From NCBI GenBank assembly GCA_951640165.1, contig OX621250.1, forward strand, positions 1,984,001-2,048,000: a stretch of DNA of 64,000 nt. The letters are read 5' to 3'. This DNA comes from Pseudoips prasinana (taxonomy: Eukaryota; Arthropoda; Insecta; Lepidoptera; Nolidae). This document shows, one piece after another, positions 1-11,850 of the stretch (the stretch's first letter is position 1; every line of letters begins with the position of its first letter). A program made the translations under genes and the position numbers. A model generated the notes under the pieces. That model saw nothing but the letters and a program-made list of their open reading frames with translations, had not been told where the DNA came from and did no database searches.

Positions 1-736
1 AAGCTGGTCGAACGAAGTCATACCTATTTTACTTAAAAATCTATCTAACTATAAAATAATTACAACTTTATTTTCATTTGTAGTAATTTCCAGCCTATTC
101 AAACTAAAACAATTTCCTACTTTACAAATTAATATTTTTAAGCAATCCGAGGTAAATGTAACGACCGGCCGTTATCCAACGCCGTTATCAATATGTTATT
201 CGTTACAATATCTTTGGTTACGTTTAATCGTAGGATTACGAGTATTGTGTTCTCGTAATCTGATTATAGACGTATTAGACGGTAGATTATATTTATTAAT
301 ATATGCCTACTTATTTAACTTTTACAACAAACCAAACCTCCACGCCTTTTGTTGATAAGGCAGGGGGGATGCCTACGCATGCCACCCGCAAAAAGTGAGT
401 ATGTCGGACTCACACCGAATAAACCAAACTACTTGACTTCTCTTGGCGCCTGATGGAAGGAGCTCTGTGAACGTGGGTATTTTCCTCCGGTGCCCCCCTT
501 TTGCGTCATGTCCCGTATGGTCGGGACACATAACCTGAATGGCTCTGGATTGCCCTCCCCTATTGCCGACTCCTGCCAGTCCGGCACAGCGACTGCGGCA
601 CAAACATATATCTGTTTTCCCGGAGCTGTTTGCACGTGGGGACTGAAGAGGACACATCTTCAATCTGCCATCGCAACCACGAGGGTAGTTAGGTTGCCAT
701 ACACGTTATAACTGACGGAAACTATAGGTACGAGGC
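1..736. other. no gene recognised
   Basis: AT-rich to 360. From about 370 to 720 a GC-richer patch has short open frames in both strands and no recognisable protein; it is probably an old repeat. Confidence 0.4.
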
Positions 737-1439
737 ACCCACCCCGCACCGCCTCGTCTCACGGCGTCCACTCGTAGTCGACAGGTGGTCCACGGGTGGA
801 CGCCGCGTTATCACCAAGAAAAGTCGTGCGGTCAACGAGTGGACGTCGCTTGGTCCACGAATTTTCGAGTAGTCTGTTAACAATGGGCACTACGTCTACA
901 CGTGTGTTTCGTAATGTCAAATTTTACAAATGATGAAGAAGAAAATGAAAGACCCAACAAAAAAAGAAAGCTTATTGGGTGCACAAATTCGCTGGCAGCG
1001 CGCAGACAACGCAAGGCAAGCATGCGAGCAGCGAGTTGTAATCGAGTGGTCCACCGGCCGTCCGCGCGTGGAGGGCTTTCCGAGGCGATCGCGTGACGCT
1101 ACGGAGTTGATATACTGAGCGCATACCCATCATCATTACAGCTAAATAAGTCCACTGCTGGACAAGCCTCGCTCAAGAATCGTCTTGGGGGGATATGCCA
1201 TAATCGCCACGCTTGGCAGGCGGGTTGGCGATCGCAGTAAGGTGGTCATAGTAATCAGAAGGAAGCTGCTGCCCATCCTCTGGTAGATATTCCCTCGGGT
1301 CGACTTCTACGCCGCCCACGGGATGAGATGGGGTGATGATATTCTGATTCTGATATTTGTCGCCGTCACCACACAGCATACCCATACAAGTCCATAAAAA
1401 GAATACTAGCCGCAGGTGGCGAGGCGGTGCGGGGTGGGT
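737..1439. repeat. segment bounded by 20-bp inverted repeats
   Basis: 737-756 and 1420-1439 are perfect 20-bp inverted copies (ACCCACCCCGCACCGCCTCG and its complement). The 700-bp interior includes GC-rich sequence and, at about 1131-1370, a copy of dispersed repeat A. It could be a non-autonomous DNA transposon; no transposase frame is seen. Confidence 0.45.
1131..1370 (+). repeat. dispersed repeat A, copy 1
   Basis: Starts near the phrase GTCCACTGCTGGACAA, then GGGGGATATGCCATAATCGC, CCACGCTTGGCAGGCGGG and GATGAGATGGGGTGATGATA. The same blocks in the same order recur at five other places in the window, mostly with 75-90% similarity by eye. It resembles 3' parts of lepidopteran LINE-derived repeats; family name not assigned. 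Confidence 0.8.
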
Positions 1440-2270
1440 ACCGGGTTACTCTAGTGAGCTATGACCTTAAAGGTTTTTTATCCCACAACGTGATCGCACT
1501 CAGGTCTCAACTTGTCACATACGGGTAATAGGTAATATCAAAATAAGTAAATTTTGCTTGTTTTAACCGTCTTTAAACAAGGAGCACGTTCTCAATTCAG
1601 CTATATTTTTAGTACAATATTGATGGTGTAAATTAAATATTTCAACTAACCTCCAAATTCAACCGACATAATATTTCATGATTACTTCTCGTACATTTGT
1701 GTTCGTACGTACGAAGTTACAAACGAAACAATAACTGCGCTAACTGCCGAATTAATGGCGTGAGACTTTATGAATTAATGACGTGTGTGCGATATTTTGA
1801 TACTTTGAGTTAATGTTAAGAAATTTCTAATGCCTTTAAGTCGCCGTATACGACTAAAAATATAAATTACCATGATTCAGGAACCTCGAATGAAATCTAA
1901 CGATACCGAGAAGGAAAATTACCGTTTAGTATCAGTACAAAAAAGAACTAAAATGACTCCATACATATATTAAGTACTTGCTTCCAAAATCCCCGGATTC
2001 TCAACGACAATACGGTAAATTGAATCATATTTCTAATAAAATATCTATGAGAATGTTTTATTTTTTATTTAATTAAGTATTATCAAAATAACAAACACTT
2101 ACAAAAGACAAAGGACACATTTATATGTATAGCATAGGAAGTAGTTGTGCAACACTTATAGACAACCACAGCATTCAAAGTTCACCACACACATTTTGAA
2201 TACGATACATTTATATTTCTAATGGTTAGTATGTAATTGTTAGTAGTTATATTTACAAATTAAAATAAAG
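1440..2270. other. no gene recognised
   Basis: AT-rich sequence without a coding frame, tandem array or repeat that I recognise. Confidence 0.5.
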
Positions 2271-2280
2271 CTAAGAAAGG

Positions 2281-2515
2281 AAGACTGCTGTGTGGAGGCG
2301 GCATAGAATATCATCACCCCATCTCATCCTGAGGGGGGCGTAAAAATCGACCGAAGGAATGCCTATCAGACCGAGCAGCAGTACCGTTTTTCTGTGAACT
2401 ATGACCAACAAACTGCGATCGCCAACCCGTCTACCAAGCGTGGCATATCCCCCTATTCTTATGGGGGGCTCTTGTCCAGCAGTGGACGTACTTTGACTGA
2501 TATGATGAAGAAAGG
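2281..2515 (-). repeat. dispersed repeat A, copy 2 (inverted)
   Basis: The same block order as the copy near 1131, read on the minus strand: CATCTCATCCTGAGGGGGGC, GCGATCGCCAACCCGTC, TCCAGCAGTGGACGT. It directly abuts a LINE fragment on its right. Confidence 0.8.
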
Positions 2516-2519
2516 AAGA

Positions 2520-2960
2520 CTTAAGCAAACATAGGTACAAGAAGTAATACATACATAGACTCACGCCTGTCTCCCAGAGGGGTAGGCAGAGACAACGGAC
2601 TTCCATTTGTCACGATCCTTGCACACCTTTTTCGCTTCGTTAACTGACATTATATTCTTCATACATGCTCGCCGGTTTAGGGTACTTCTGACCTGACCTT
2701 TCTTAAGTAAGTCTCAGATTTGATCAAAGAATGTTCTACGAGGTCTTCCCCTTCCGGTTTTACCATTCACACAGGCCAGGTATACTTCTTTTGTCAATCT
2801 TCTTTCATTAAACCTTTCTAAATGGCCAAACCATCTCAGCATACCTTTTTCAATCTTTGTGACTATATCCTCTTTCACACCACAACGCTCTCTTACATCA
2901 GTATTTCGAATTCTGTCTCTCAAAGTCACACCACACATACTTACTAGGAATACATACTTA
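2520..2960 (-). mobile_element. LINE 3' end fragment (family J)
   Basis: The minus strand codes VTLRDRIRNTDVRERCGVKE, then KIEKGMLRWFGHLERFNERR and [12 protein letters not shown], the C-terminal tail seen downstream of reverse transcriptase in many lepidopteran LINEs. The frame is broken beyond this (stop after FFDQI), so it is a relic. Similar tails lie at 6528-6815 and 40545-40712. Confidence 0.8.
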
Positions 2961-3860
2961 CTAAGAAATAATAAAATGTATATATTCGAAATATCCACAA
3001 TGTCTAGAAAACTCACGAAATTGATGAACATGTCCACATATGTTACACAATTTTGAACCTTATTTAAAAGAATATAGTGACGCCACTGATATCGGATGTG
3101 GCCAGCAGTAACCTACCATCGCCCCTCAGTTGGTCAGTTAAACTAAAGGGATGGAGTTAATTAGCGGACAAACTCGACATTATGTGTTCAGAGTCAACAT
3201 TAGGCCAAAACAATAATAAAAAACAAGACAAATGCGAGTGTGACTCACAATTCGAGGGTTCCGTACCTACAAGCTGTTACGAATGTTTAGTCCTTTTGTT
3301 ACGGGAATCTAGCCTTGAAGATATATTCCCGTTTTTTAGTATATAAGAGAACGTGTATTGAACCAAACTTTAGATTTAAGTATAAAAAACTTCCATAGGT
3401 CAATATTTTAAGGTTAATTCTTCAGCTGCAAATGTGAGTTTGCAATCGTGTAGAAATGTTTTTTATTGTGATAAACCTGCCTTGTTTGGTTTTTAATTCT
3501 ACTTGTGCTATGAACTATAATTGAATTAAGAAGAAAAACCATTGTCCGGTCCGGTTATATAACTTTGATTTTTTTATTATTTGGGAATACCCTATGAATT
3601 GTGATTTTACGGTCTTAAACAAATGCTTGATTTTTCAACAGTACCGCTGACCTAAGTATTCACTTATGAGCGAAAGTGTCTTGACAGACTGAACGGTAGC
3701 GAGTGAGCTTTTAAGGGTGCCTTTCTCCTTTTAAGGTACGAGACCCTAAATCATGGCATTACGCACTACGTAGAGTTCTTCTGGCTTACAGAGGCCTAAA
3801 TATTTATATCATTTATATCATATCATTCGCAAGTGCTGGCCAAAAGCCTATTCCAAGGAT
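2961..3860. other. no gene recognised
   Basis: AT-rich. A short block at 3218-3280 resembles the start of repeat Z (GCGAGTGTGACTC, GGGTTCCGTACC). Nothing else seen. Confidence 0.45.
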
Positions 3861-3864
3861 CTTT

Positions 3865-4130
3865 TCAATGGCCGGTATTATGCTGCCCGCATCCAGCGGA
3901 TTTCCGGGAACCCTTGCCATATAGTCGGTTCACTTTGTATGGGGCATATCCACGCTGCGTCTTCCGGTTCTAGGTCAAAGGTTCTCGAGTGGATATTCGA
4001 GAACCTTTCTACCCTAGCGACCGTCGATTCTATGAGCTATGTGCCCCACTTCCACTTCAGTTTAGAAATTCTTTGGACTATGACAGCTACTTTTTCGATT
4101 GCTCCGTTGCTCTTTGGGTGACTTTGGCCG
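3865..4130 (-). mobile_element. LINE 3' end relic (RTE-like tail)
   Basis: On the plus strand the phrases CCACGCTGCGTCTTCCGGTT, CGAGAACCTTTCTACC and CTATGAGCTATGTGCCCCAC repeat those at 40180-40265, where the minus strand is an open LINE tail. This copy is degraded by indels. Confidence 0.7.
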
Positions 4131-4174
4131 TCTTATACGGCCCTTATAAAGCGATCACTGGCAACACAAATGTT

Positions 4175-4560
4175 CTCCTAGCCGAATTTCGGCCACGGCG
4201 GCCAGTCTCAACAGAAATTAGCCATCTGCGCAGGACATATTATAGTGCTCAAGTGTGTGCGCAAACACAGGAGCACTTTCTATTTCATCTCTCTCATGAT
4301 CCGATGGGACGCGTAGCGACACGACCGGAAGGAGGTCCGGCACAGGACCAACGGCTTTACGTGCTCTCCGAGGCACGGGGGTATAATACCGCCTACTCCC
4401 AGACTTCGGGCTAATGCTGAGAAATTTTTCTATTTACAGAAAAGTCCCTAAAGCACTTTGGGCCCGACCCGGGATTCGCTAGACGAACGAGGCAGTCGAC
4501 AACACATACTGGTCGAAGACTTTTGACTGAAGACACTGCGGTATTTCGGACGAGAACATA
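4175..4560. repeat. dispersed repeat H (GC-rich)
   Basis: A GC-rich block (CGAATTTCGGCCACGGCGGC, GATTAGCC-like, CATATTATAGTGC, CCGATGGGACGC, GGACCAACGGCTTTACGTGC, GGCCCGACCCGGGA, CGAACGAGGCAGTCGAC). I recall such blocks as a common lepidopteran interspersed repeat. A 141-codon frame across it is not protein-like. Confidence 0.55.
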
Positions 4561-6525
4561 ATACGTAGCTTCCCGAACGCTGTCCAGCCGAATTGGATTC
4601 TACGATTGACCTCTTTTACGAAGTTGGACCTAGCTAGTTGGATGATATAGATAAAAATTATTTATTTGTCAAAACATGTGTTTACATACAAATTAAAGCA
4701 TGCAAGGTTTTTAAAAAAGGTATCTAAAGTCCGAACATGCTTTACCTGTCGAGGCGTACAAATTTTAATTTTATTAAAATTATTAAAAATAATAAATCAA
4801 AACAGTCATTATAGTCATCATAATCATACAGTATACATATACAGCATACATATATGATCTGTCCTAGTTAAATATAGTCGTTTACAACGTCGAGTGCAGA
4901 GTCTCCAACCTTCACACGAGTGGGTGCTACATGGACGTATGTTAATTCTCCAAAGACATAATTAAAACATACCGACACTGATAGACTATTTCTGTGAAAC
5001 TGATTAGCTTGCTACACGTGTGTGGTCAGCAATCTTGCAGTGTTTTCAACTTATCTGGTTTAAATTTTGCTGCATTAGCCTTGACTAGTGTTATCGGGCA
5101 AACCGTTCGATTGCTCAGTACATATTGACGTAGATAATACAAATTACCTTTACTTAATATTTGCAATTATACAGGTTGGCCGAGGAGTTAACGTTCAAAC
5201 GTAAAATTTAGATACTGTATGATGAGGAGTATCCGAATAACCCCCATTTATGTTGACAATTTTGCGTTTTTTTGATACTTTGAAAATTTATGAGCATTGA
5301 GCACAAACCCTAATTTTGAACATTCGAATAAATTCTAAGTCATTCCTGCAATGATTAGATAAACCATACTTTTTAGGGTGTGAGGTTAAACTATGGTAAT
5401 CTAGTTATCACAAAAAAAACTGAACCAGCAATGTTAAACAGAACGAAAAAACATTTATAAAGTAATGTTATGTGAAATTTACGAAAAAATCATGAAAAAA
5501 AATTCTATCTCGAAACCTACGTAAAGGCAAACGGCAACTTTATATGGGACTTTTGTACCGGTAGTAAATTTCGTGTTTCGGGATATTTTATGTTTTAATT
5601 GGTAGTTAATGTGATAGAAAAGGCATTTTTAATTTCTTAGATTTTTAGAACTTGGGATATAAAAGTTATAGCCAGTTTTATTTCAAGGTTACGTTTGGTA
5701 ATCTGTGGGTCAACCCCATGACCGTGGATACATTGCAGTTCGAAAATCACTCTTACTGCCTAAGTAATAAAGATACTGTAAAATATCAAATTGTGTCTAT
5801 TGATGTGGCAATGAAATGCTAGTGTTAACTAGTGTACCAATGAAGATTGTTACATATCATATTTACATAAACATTGTTATGGTGATAAAGTAGATGTTGT
5901 CTCGCTCTTTTTGTAGTCTTTTACATGGATTTATGCAAAGTCAGGCTCCATTGACATATTTATGGACGTAGCACATACATGGGGTGATTCGGATACTCTC
6001 ATGATAAAGTATCTAATCGCGTTTGAATGCCTACTTTTCGGCCAGCCTGTACGTAAATACAATCAATACTCCACTTGCGATTTCATAATTTCTCTTACAA
6101 CCGAAGGTGTTTATTTTTGTTGGTCTTTAGAAACTGCCGATAGAAATGAGAACTAAGTGACTTGTAAATATTATAGTCGAGCTAAAATTCGCACCTAAAG
6201 AAATTTTCCCTACAATGTTGAAATCACTTAAATAAATATATTTTCAAACTCCCAAGCGCGATACTCTAGAGCTTCATTAAGAATTGACACCAGCCTACAC
6301 AAATTGTTTGCTAGGCTTGTGAGTGGCATGCGGGTAGTATTAGCAGATCGGCGCCCCAGGGAGAGGGTGCGGATCAAATAACGGCTGTACCGAGTGATCA
6401 ATATTCACTAGTTTTTAATGTTTAATTGTTTGTTTGTCTGGTTTGTTAGGCAATGGATGCAAAATCAAATTCAGACTCCATTGTAGGTACATCATAATTG
6501 GATAAGGAAAATGGAATTTTTACAT
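4561..6525. other. no gene recognised
   Basis: Two kilobases of AT-rich sequence. Longest frames (about 60 codons) have no recognisable motif. No clear repeat seen. Confidence 0.45.
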
Positions 6526-6527
6526 AC

Positions 6528-6815
6528 ATACATACATAGACTCACGCCTCTTTCCCAGAGGGGTAGGCAGAGACAACGGATTCCCATTTGTCACGATCTT
6601 TGCACACGTCTTTTGCCTCGATTACTGTCATTATATTCTTTATACATGCTCGCCGGTTTAGGGTACTTTAAACCTGCCCTTTCTTGAGAACGTCTCCGAT
6701 TTGGTCAAAGAATGTTCGTCGAGGTCTTCCCCTTCGGGTTGTTCCATTCACACAGGCCAGGTATACTTCTTTGGTCAATCTTCTTTCATTCATCCTCTCT
6801 AAATGGCCAAACCAT
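6528..6815 (-). mobile_element. LINE 3' end fragment (family J), copy 2
   Basis: Nearly the same plus-strand text as 2555-2830 (AGACTCACGCCT, CAGAGGGGTAGGCAGAGACA, CATGCTCGCCGGTTTAGGGT, AAAGAATGTTCGTCGAGGTC). Minus-strand LINE tail with frame damage. Confidence 0.78.
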
Positions 6816-7105
6816 GGAATCTTTAGCATTTTAAAATATTATGGAGCATGACATGTTGTGGAAACCTGAATGTTTAAAGGCATTTTTTCAGAAACAGGAC
6901 ACTATTTGTCTGTTGACTTATAAGCAGATATATTCTAATGAAATGAACCTAAAATAAATCCTTTTGCTTTGCAAATACTCCACACAAACACTTCCATTAT
7001 AATAATATAAACCGTACTGAACGCAACGGCTTTCTAGGTGGGGCAGTAAAACATTATCATATTAGTATAGATAAATGCCACTAATGCTTAATCATTTTTG
7101 TGAGG

Positions 7106-7352
7106 CACTCATAGCTAGATGCTCTCACCGGTCCGTAAGCGATCGTAGAGGTTAAGCAACAATGCAGTCCATAGATGGGTGACCGCCGAAATGGTTTAAT
7201 TTCTGAGTATCTCCGTGCATCGGAGGGCACGATAAACTGTCGGTCCTAGCTGTAGTCATTAGGCAACAATCGTGAAGCCATGTCGGAGGCCTACTAGGTG
7301 GCTTGAACAACTCTGACACTAGGATAACCACTGCCCATACGATAAGTAAGTA
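7106..7352 (+). repeat. 5S-rRNA-derived SINE, copy 1
   Basis: The head carries AGGTTAAGCAAC (7149-7160) and AGATGGGTGACCGCC (7173-7187), matching box A and box C of the 5S rRNA internal promoter with about the right spacing. A non-5S body follows (TTTAATTTCTGAG, AACTCTGACACTAGGATAAC, CTGCCCATACGATAAGTAA). A second copy with the same head and body lies at 60887-61137. Confidence 0.75.
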
Positions 7353-7473
7353 ATGCTTTTTGTTGAAGAAACCCTGTACAAATTCGGAACTCTTACTAAA
7401 ATACGTCGGGCTATGTGATTAAATGGGTATTAGAACTATCTCTGAAATTTTAAGCACATCTAACTTATATGAA

Positions 7474-8010
7474 AACCGGTCAAGTGCGAGTCGGTCTCGC
7501 CCATGAAGGGTTCCGAAGCAGCAAGCATTTTAATTGATTAACTGAAAGGTAAATTGTGGTTTACGATTTATGACGTATTAAAAAAAACTACTTACTACTC
7601 GTAGATCTCGTTGAAACAAATTTTCTGTGGAATTATACATTATAATGTACGTCATATACCTATATATTTTTTTGTCTTATCATTCTCTCATTTTAGAAGT
7701 TAAGGGGTTACTCATATACCACTTTGGAAGAGTCTCATACTATCATATCACATACATCATACTATGAAAAAAAATTTTTTTGAGTTTCAGTTATGTATGG
7801 GGAACCCCCAAAATTATAGTTCTTTTTCTATTTTTGTATGAAAATCTTAATGCGGTTTACAGAATACATCTACTTACCAAGCTTCAACAGTACAGCTCTT
7901 ATAGTTTCGGAAAAAGTGGCTGTGACATACGGACAGACAGATAGACAGACGGACAGACAGACAGTCAGACAGACATGACAAATCTATAATGCAAGGGAAT
8001 AGCAAGGGAA
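7474..8010 (+). repeat. dispersed repeat Z, copy 1
   Basis: Begins CCGGTCAAGTGCGAGTCGG and TCGCCCATGAAGGGTTCC and runs to a GACA-rich tail (ACGGACAGACAGATAGACAG). The same head and tail recur at 16680-16965. It is a common arthropod interspersed repeat type; clade not assigned. Confidence 0.7.
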
Positions 8011-8039
8011 GCCTAAATTTGATCTGCCAGCGTGTATCG

Positions 8040-8476
8040 TTCGTAGCTTAACGCAGAGCGCCTACCCCCGATTGGTAGATGGTGCAGGCTCGAGACCCGC
8101 CGGACGATTAAATTTATGATTTCCCATTTTTGAGATTATATTAACGCTTTGCATTGGGATTAATGCTATAAAATACAAAAAAAAATGAATCGGTAAGGGT
8201 TCCGTTTTTTGCCATTTGGCTACGCAAACCTAAAAACTGTATTTTGATCGGTTCAGTAGCTTTTTCACATAGATAAAATTCAAGACATCAATTAAACGTA
8301 TAACTATGTTGTCTTTCTATATATCTGCTTCATATCCATCCAAAGGTTGTCTGGAAGAGATCGCTGACTGCGATAAGACCGCCTATTGTACAATTTCAAT
8401 GGCTAATTAATATTTCCCATGTTTTTATCTGTAATTGGTGTGCAATAAAGAGTATTTATCTTATCTTATCTTATCT
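8040..8476 (+). repeat. retroposon with TTATC tail
   Basis: Contains GGTGCAGGCTCGAGACCCGC and TTATGATTTCCCATTTTTGA (shared with 41140-41163) and ends GCAATAAAGAGTATTTATC followed by short TTATC repeats, a typical 3' end of a lepidopteran non-LTR element. Confidence 0.55.
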
Positions 8477-9049
8477 ATGGCTAAGGATTCATGTCTGCCG
8501 AATGCACCACTGCTTGACAAACGCCTCCCCATAAAGGACTTCGGAAAATCCCAGCCTGTGATGGACAAAAGTTTATTACTATTTAAAAAATAAATTATTA
8601 TATTTAAAATCCCTCCATGTCTTTTATTTCCTTGTACAACATGGGAAAATGATTTCAATTCTTAAAAGTAAATCATTTTATTCCGGCTTTCATGTTTCTT
8701 GAACTGTCTTATAGGGTCTGGCTGCTTCGGTCTTTTGAGCCGTTGGGGAAATATTTATTTTTCCAGTCATGCAGTTATTATTATATTGTCATTATCAGAG
8801 GCATTATAATTTCACTGTATTGAAATATGTATTATTTGCATACATATTATTATCCTCAAGAGTCATAATATAAATCAATAGTATGTATGGTATGTTGATG
8901 TATAAATCAATGAAGGAATCAATTCTTCATAGTAATGGCAACACTTTTTTATCTGTAAATGTTTTCTTGTGGCTTGTATATTTACGTCGACCTTTGGTTT
9001 TGTTTCTGGATTCTGTTTTCGACTTCCCGACTTTCTATATGTTATGTCC

Positions 9050-9245
9050 ATCATTTGGACGCCACGCTTGGCAGACGGGTTGGCGATCGCAGTATGATAG
9101 TCATAGTACACAGGAAGACTCTGCTGCTCGTTCTCTGATATATATTCCCTCGGGTCAGCTTCTACGCCCCCCACGGGATGAAATGGAGTGGCGATAATTT
9201 ATGCCGTTAGCCATACAGTGTATATGCCCATTTGAGCATGTTTCT
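9050..9245 (+). repeat. dispersed repeat A, copy 3
   Basis: CGCCACGCTTGGCAGACGGG, TTGGCGATCGCAGTATG, TATTCCCTCGGGTCAGCTTC and CCCACGGGATGAAATGGAG are in the order of the other copies. The 5' part is missing. Confidence 0.78.
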
Positions 9246-9600
9246 CTAGACCGTCTCAACCGGGTCGAATTGAAACCTGTAGTAAAGGAACCTGCTGAGT
9301 TGAGTTTTCTCAATTGGGGCACATTAGACCAGGTACTAGCATTCAAGAAAGACCGTAATTATAATCACAAGTTCCACCATCTACCTACATACGTAGTGTC
9401 AGAGTTGTTCGGACTACGTTTGTAATGGCTACAACACAAACACAACAGTTAACGTACCCTCAGAAGCACTGTGTCCCTCAGAACTAAAACCACGTTGGCG
9501 GTCAACCATCTATGGACTGTCCGCGAGCTTAGTAGCTTAACCTTGCAAATTACTAACGGACCGGTGAGAGCATCTGGCTAACCACTATAATAAAAAATAT
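9246..9600. other. no gene recognised
   Basis: A 74-codon plus-strand frame (ending DQVLAFKKDRNYNH and so on to 9425) sits here, joined to repeat A. It could be a decayed element; nothing supports a host gene. Confidence 0.4.
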
Positions 9601-9605
9601 ATATT

Positions 9606-9812
9606 TTTTTTTAAAGACAACCCCCGCACTAGGTAATCTAATCCCTGTGTCGCGGGGTACTTTACAAACATATAATAGACGGACACAAATTACATCCATA
9701 CTCACAACAACTATTTGTGGGTCACACAAATAGTTGTCCGGCGCGGGACTCGAACCCGCGACACGAACCGCTGAGGCGACTGTCTTAGCCGCTGCGCCAC
9801 ACGTGCAGCCAA
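9606..9812 (-). repeat. tRNA-derived SINE (family C), copy 1
   Basis: On the minus strand a tRNA-like head has a box A (TGGCGCAGCGGCTAAG) and a box B (GGTTCGAGTCC, 9757-9747). The body holds a 12-bp dyad, 9708-9719 pairing with 9725-9736, and ends CCCGCACTAGGTAATC. The same layout recurs at 51835-52024. Not a working tRNA gene: it lacks an acceptor stem and sits in a repeated body. Confidence 0.8.
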
Positions 9813-9916
9813 TATAATATTCAATTCTTACCACAATAAATACCGAACCATTCAAACAGGATGTAATGAAATATAGATAAAACTATAAATATCGTCAATT
9901 AAAAATATTTAAATAT

Positions 9917-9958
9917 ACACACACACACACTTTGACAATATTTTTTTTTTTTTTTTTT
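9917..9958. repeat. AC microsatellite and poly-T
   Basis: About seven AC units, then a run of about 19 T. The poly-T is the reverse of the poly-A tail of the LINE on the minus strand. Confidence 0.85.
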
Positions 9959-10850
9959 ATTTATACCACATACACTACCATTACAGTTTACCCATTGCGA
10001 TAGCGTAGACATACATTTTAACTTAGGAATAACTAATACATATTATCTTGTCTAGACAACAATTAACTTATGGCCAAAGTGAACTCATTCAGTGAACAAG
10101 AGAACAAATCAATACTATCAGTGACCGCATTGAGCGCGCGCAGCGCTCGCGTCAGAGGCGCGCGCTGCAACAAGTTGGTCCGCGCGCGGGGCACCACCAG
10201 CAGTGGCGGCCGCCGCCTCCGCCCCACGTACTCATCCGGGACGCATAGTCGTAGCTCGTGCAAGACCCAAGCGTTATTACTTACTCCACGCATTACTTTA
10301 AATAAGTAGATGGCTAAAGCTACCTCCCTACGTATTTCCAATTTACAATACCCTACCATACCTAGCACAAATAAAGTAGGATACAATAGTGGAAAGCCTG
10401 GGTACACTCCATATAATTTAAAATATAAAAATCTGATGAACCTATTTTGTATCTTTTCCAACATTGTTATATATTTAGTCTCATGTGGTGACCAAATTAT
10501 AGAATTACATTCTAAGTGTGATCTTACAAGAGCTTCATATAAAGCTTTCAATGCTAATATGTTGGTGAACCGACCAGCCTCTCGTAAAACCAAACCCAGG
10601 CCCCGAAACGCTTTTTTACAAACGCTGATGATGTGGGTCCTAAAATTAACATCAGCGGTGAAGCGTATTCCTAGGTCCTTGACTTCAGCGACTCGCTGTA
10701 AGGGCTGTCTATCCATGTGGTACTGGTAGTGAAGCTGGGTATGCGCGCGACTAAAGCATAACACTGAACACTTTGCTACGTTAAAGAATAATTTATTCTT
10801 TAAACTCCATTCAGCTACCCTTTGAATGTCTTGTTGTAGTAAAGGAGCTA
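9940..10850 (-). mobile_element. LINE 3' part (family D), jockey-like
   Basis: A 233-codon minus-strand frame (10764-10063) is the C-terminal part of a LINE reverse transcriptase: LQRVAEVKDLGIRFTADVNF, FRGLGLVLREAGRF, ALYEALVRSHLECNSIIWSP, MLEKIQNRFIRFLY. The 5' region with the YADD motif is absent. The 3' UTR and a poly-A (poly-T on plus) end at about 9940. 5'-truncated insertion. Confidence 0.88.
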
Positions 10851-11712
10851 GCTAAGTAACTAAAGCATAACTTTCATAAATCCCTATTCAGTTCCTACAA
10901 ATGATCTACGGGATTTTCCTACGCTATTTTGCTCATAAATCCATTGGCAGAGCACGCTCTATCAAACATTATCCCCGGTCTTTTGCGCACCAACAATCGG
11001 AAATACAAAATGGCCATATTTTTAATTTCTATGCGAAGGAACTACAAAGTAGATGAAAGTTTAAAATGGAGGGTAGTTGTATACAATGGCGCGGCCCGAC
11101 CTCGCTCGCGATAAACTCAACAAAAGGCTCGCATGCACGCCATCTTTCATTTGATATTTGTATTTGAAATAACTTGCATTTTATACTGGATGTGGCCTTT
11201 AACTATCATAGGAATACTTCATGATTTTACCATTTGATTACCATTAGATTTATTGATGCCAATCTCACAGGAGATTGGCCAGGACATAATATAATGCACA
11301 AATACTATGTGCTGTATATATTCTCTCACAATTGACGGCAATCCAAAACGACCGGAGAGAGATCAGGTCCAAGACTGATAGTTTTACCTTCTTACCGAAC
11401 ACGGGCGCCTAAGACCGCCAGCTTCCAGACTAATAGATATTTATTTTGCCGGAATAATACCAATAAAGCATATTTACGCGCCTAGCAGATCAGACGGCCA
11501 GATCGATGTACGGCAAACATGTCTGAACATAAAAACCTATCCCATTCTACATACAACGCACCACTGCTTGTAAACACATGTTTATGCAAATAAATGTATT
11601 CTGTTTCTGTTTCTCTGCTTGACATAGGCCTCCTCGTAAGATTTCCACAACGTTACCATTTGGAGTGGTTTGCTTGGTGTGCGAGTTCGCGTCCGCAGTT
11701 AGGTGATAACTA
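10851..11712. other. no gene recognised
   Basis: AT-rich with scattered repeat-like pieces (for example 11615-11660, GCTTGACATAGGCCTCCTCG). No coding region supported. Confidence 0.4.
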
Positions 11713-11850
11713 GTACAGACGCCAGCACCAGCTACCCCAATCTGTCAAATTTCTTTTATAGATTTTCAACTTTCTCACAAATGCATAAGGTTCTCTTTCA
11801 ATTGTGGAAATTTGACAGATTGGGGTAGCTTGATGTGCTGGCGTCTGTAC
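11713..11850. repeat. foldback MITE, copy 1
   Basis: Inverted arms: CAGACGCCAGCACCAGCTAC and CCCAATCTGTCAAATTTC at the left, matched by GAAATTTGACAGATTGGGG and TGTGCTGGCGTCTG at the right, enclosing about 50 bp. A second copy is at 15132-15262. Too short to code. Confidence 0.85.

Noticed and set aside
3989..4414. 141-codon plus-strand ORF
   Set aside because: Runs through the antisense of a LINE relic and repeat H; not protein-like.
7140..7190. Genuine 5S rRNA gene
   Set aside because: Only internal promoter-like blocks match; the remainder is an unrelated repeated body.
9738..9812. tRNA gene on the minus strand
   Set aside because: Boxes A and B are present but no acceptor stem pairing was evident and the sequence is part of a multi-copy SINE.
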